DNA of 33,211 nucleotides from JBAXTE01 sp964653595 (lineage in GTDB: Bacteria; Bacteroidota; Bacteroidia; Bacteroidales; WCHB1-69), in assembly GCA_964653595.1 (NCBI GenBank), contig CAZZHH010000035.1, forward strand, positions 1 to 33,211, in the 5' to 3' direction. Of the stretch, positions 32,955-33,211 are shown piece after piece (positions within the stretch are counted from its first letter, which is position 1; each line of letters opens with the position of its first letter). Made by a program: the position numbers and the translations under genes. Under the pieces are notes generated by a model. It was not told the origin of the DNA and did not search any database. It saw nothing but the letters and a program-made list of their open reading frames with translations.

Positions 32955-33211
32955 TTAATTCTTTACCCATTTCCCTTTTTCCACAACATTATTGTTGAGC
33001 ACAATATGCCAGAGATACGTTCCCGGAACCAAATGCGAAGCATCAAATTGCATTTCGGTAGAAATGATTTTTTTGGTAATTATGGGTCTGCCTTGAATAT
33101 CGAAAAGTGTAAAAATACCATTGTTTAATTGAATCCCCGAAGTAAGGTTGATGATATCTTTTCCTGGATTTGGAAAAACGATGGCACTGTGGAAAATTGG
33201 GTTTAATTCAT
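32955..33211 (-). CDS. C-terminus of a T9SS type A cargo protein (partial, off the right edge)
   Basis: Only the last 85 codons are in the window. Read on the minus strand from the right edge, the frame gives ELNPIFHSAIVFPNPG, then LNNGIFTLFDIQGRPI, and ends HIVLNNNVVEKGKWVKN followed by TAA. This is the Por-type (type A) sorting domain: an FPNP opening, a beta-sandwich with FDIQGR, a G-T-Y-L turn and a basic end. It directs outer-membrane translocation and surface anchoring and is cleaved during secretion. The cargo domain lies beyond the window, so its function is unknown. It converges with the leucine-rich-repeat gene, 24 bases away. Confidence 0.85.
   Translation of the reverse strand, partial: ELNPIFHSAIVFPNPGKDIINLTSGIQLNNGIFTLFDIQGRPIITKKIISTEMQFDASHLVPGTYLWHIVLNNNVVEKGKWVKN

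Overview
The window is low-GC chromosomal DNA from a member of the Bacteroidota. The evidence is consistent. Three secreted proteins end in type IX secretion (T9SS) sorting domains: two of the type B 'gliding-motility C-terminal' kind and one of type A. Two large TonB-dependent receptors carry the N-terminal carboxypeptidase-regulatory-like domain common in this phylum, one of them paired with a DUF4249 lipoprotein. DUF3822 sits beside rsmD, the tmRNA start is Bacteroides-like, and many genes have the phylum's -7 promoter element TAnnTTTG. The order cannot be settled from the sequence. The region looks like ordinary vertically inherited chromosome. I see no insertion sequence, phage, integrase, CRISPR array, tRNA or rRNA.

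Layout. 1-78 (-): 5' end of tmRNA (ssrA), running off the left edge. 115-6464 (-): a T9SS type B surface protein, an AsmA-like envelope protein, and an RluB-type rRNA pseudouridine synthase with a long disordered, internally duplicated N-terminal tail. 6660-9059 (+): a TonB-dependent receptor of the OMP_b-brl_3 type. 9154-12298 (-): folD, ffh and an alpha/beta hydrolase. 12467-15111 (+): proline dehydrogenase, a DnaQ/ExoX-like exonuclease and a fumarylacetoacetase-family protein. 15112-17169 (-): rsmD, DUF3822 and a pilin-like membrane protein, an evident operon. 17365-18627 (-): an outer-membrane barrel of unknown function. 18952-22243 (+): TonB receptor plus DUF4249 lipoprotein. 22382-22648 (+): a small three-helix membrane protein. 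22864-23808 (+): trxB. 23883-25328 (-): a lipoprotein MTA/SAH/adenosine deaminase-like amidohydrolase, divergent from a purine nucleoside phosphorylase (25594-26409, +). 26545-29730 (-): a large repeat-built T9SS type B protein. 29844-31623 (-): atpC and atpD. 31791-32261 (+): a stand-alone flavokinase domain. 32319-32930 (+): a secreted leucine-rich-repeat protein. 32955-33211 (-): the C-terminus of a T9SS type A cargo protein.

How the genes relate. Most units are housekeeping: trans-translation, protein targeting, one-carbon metabolism, rRNA modification, ATP synthase F1, thioredoxin reduction and flavin synthesis. These alternate with envelope and surface genes. The best functional groupings are the purine-nucleoside pair (deaminase plus phosphorylase), the TonB/DUF4249 uptake pair, and the pilin-like/DUF3822/rsmD operon. 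I found no clear-cut new defence or mobile system. The most under-described items are the pilin-like/DUF3822 pair, the Cys-motif outer-membrane barrel, the lipidated nucleoside deaminase and the half-length RibF. Promoter -7 boxes fix several start codons, notably for trxB and the purine nucleoside phosphorylase. All calls are by reading; no database search was run.
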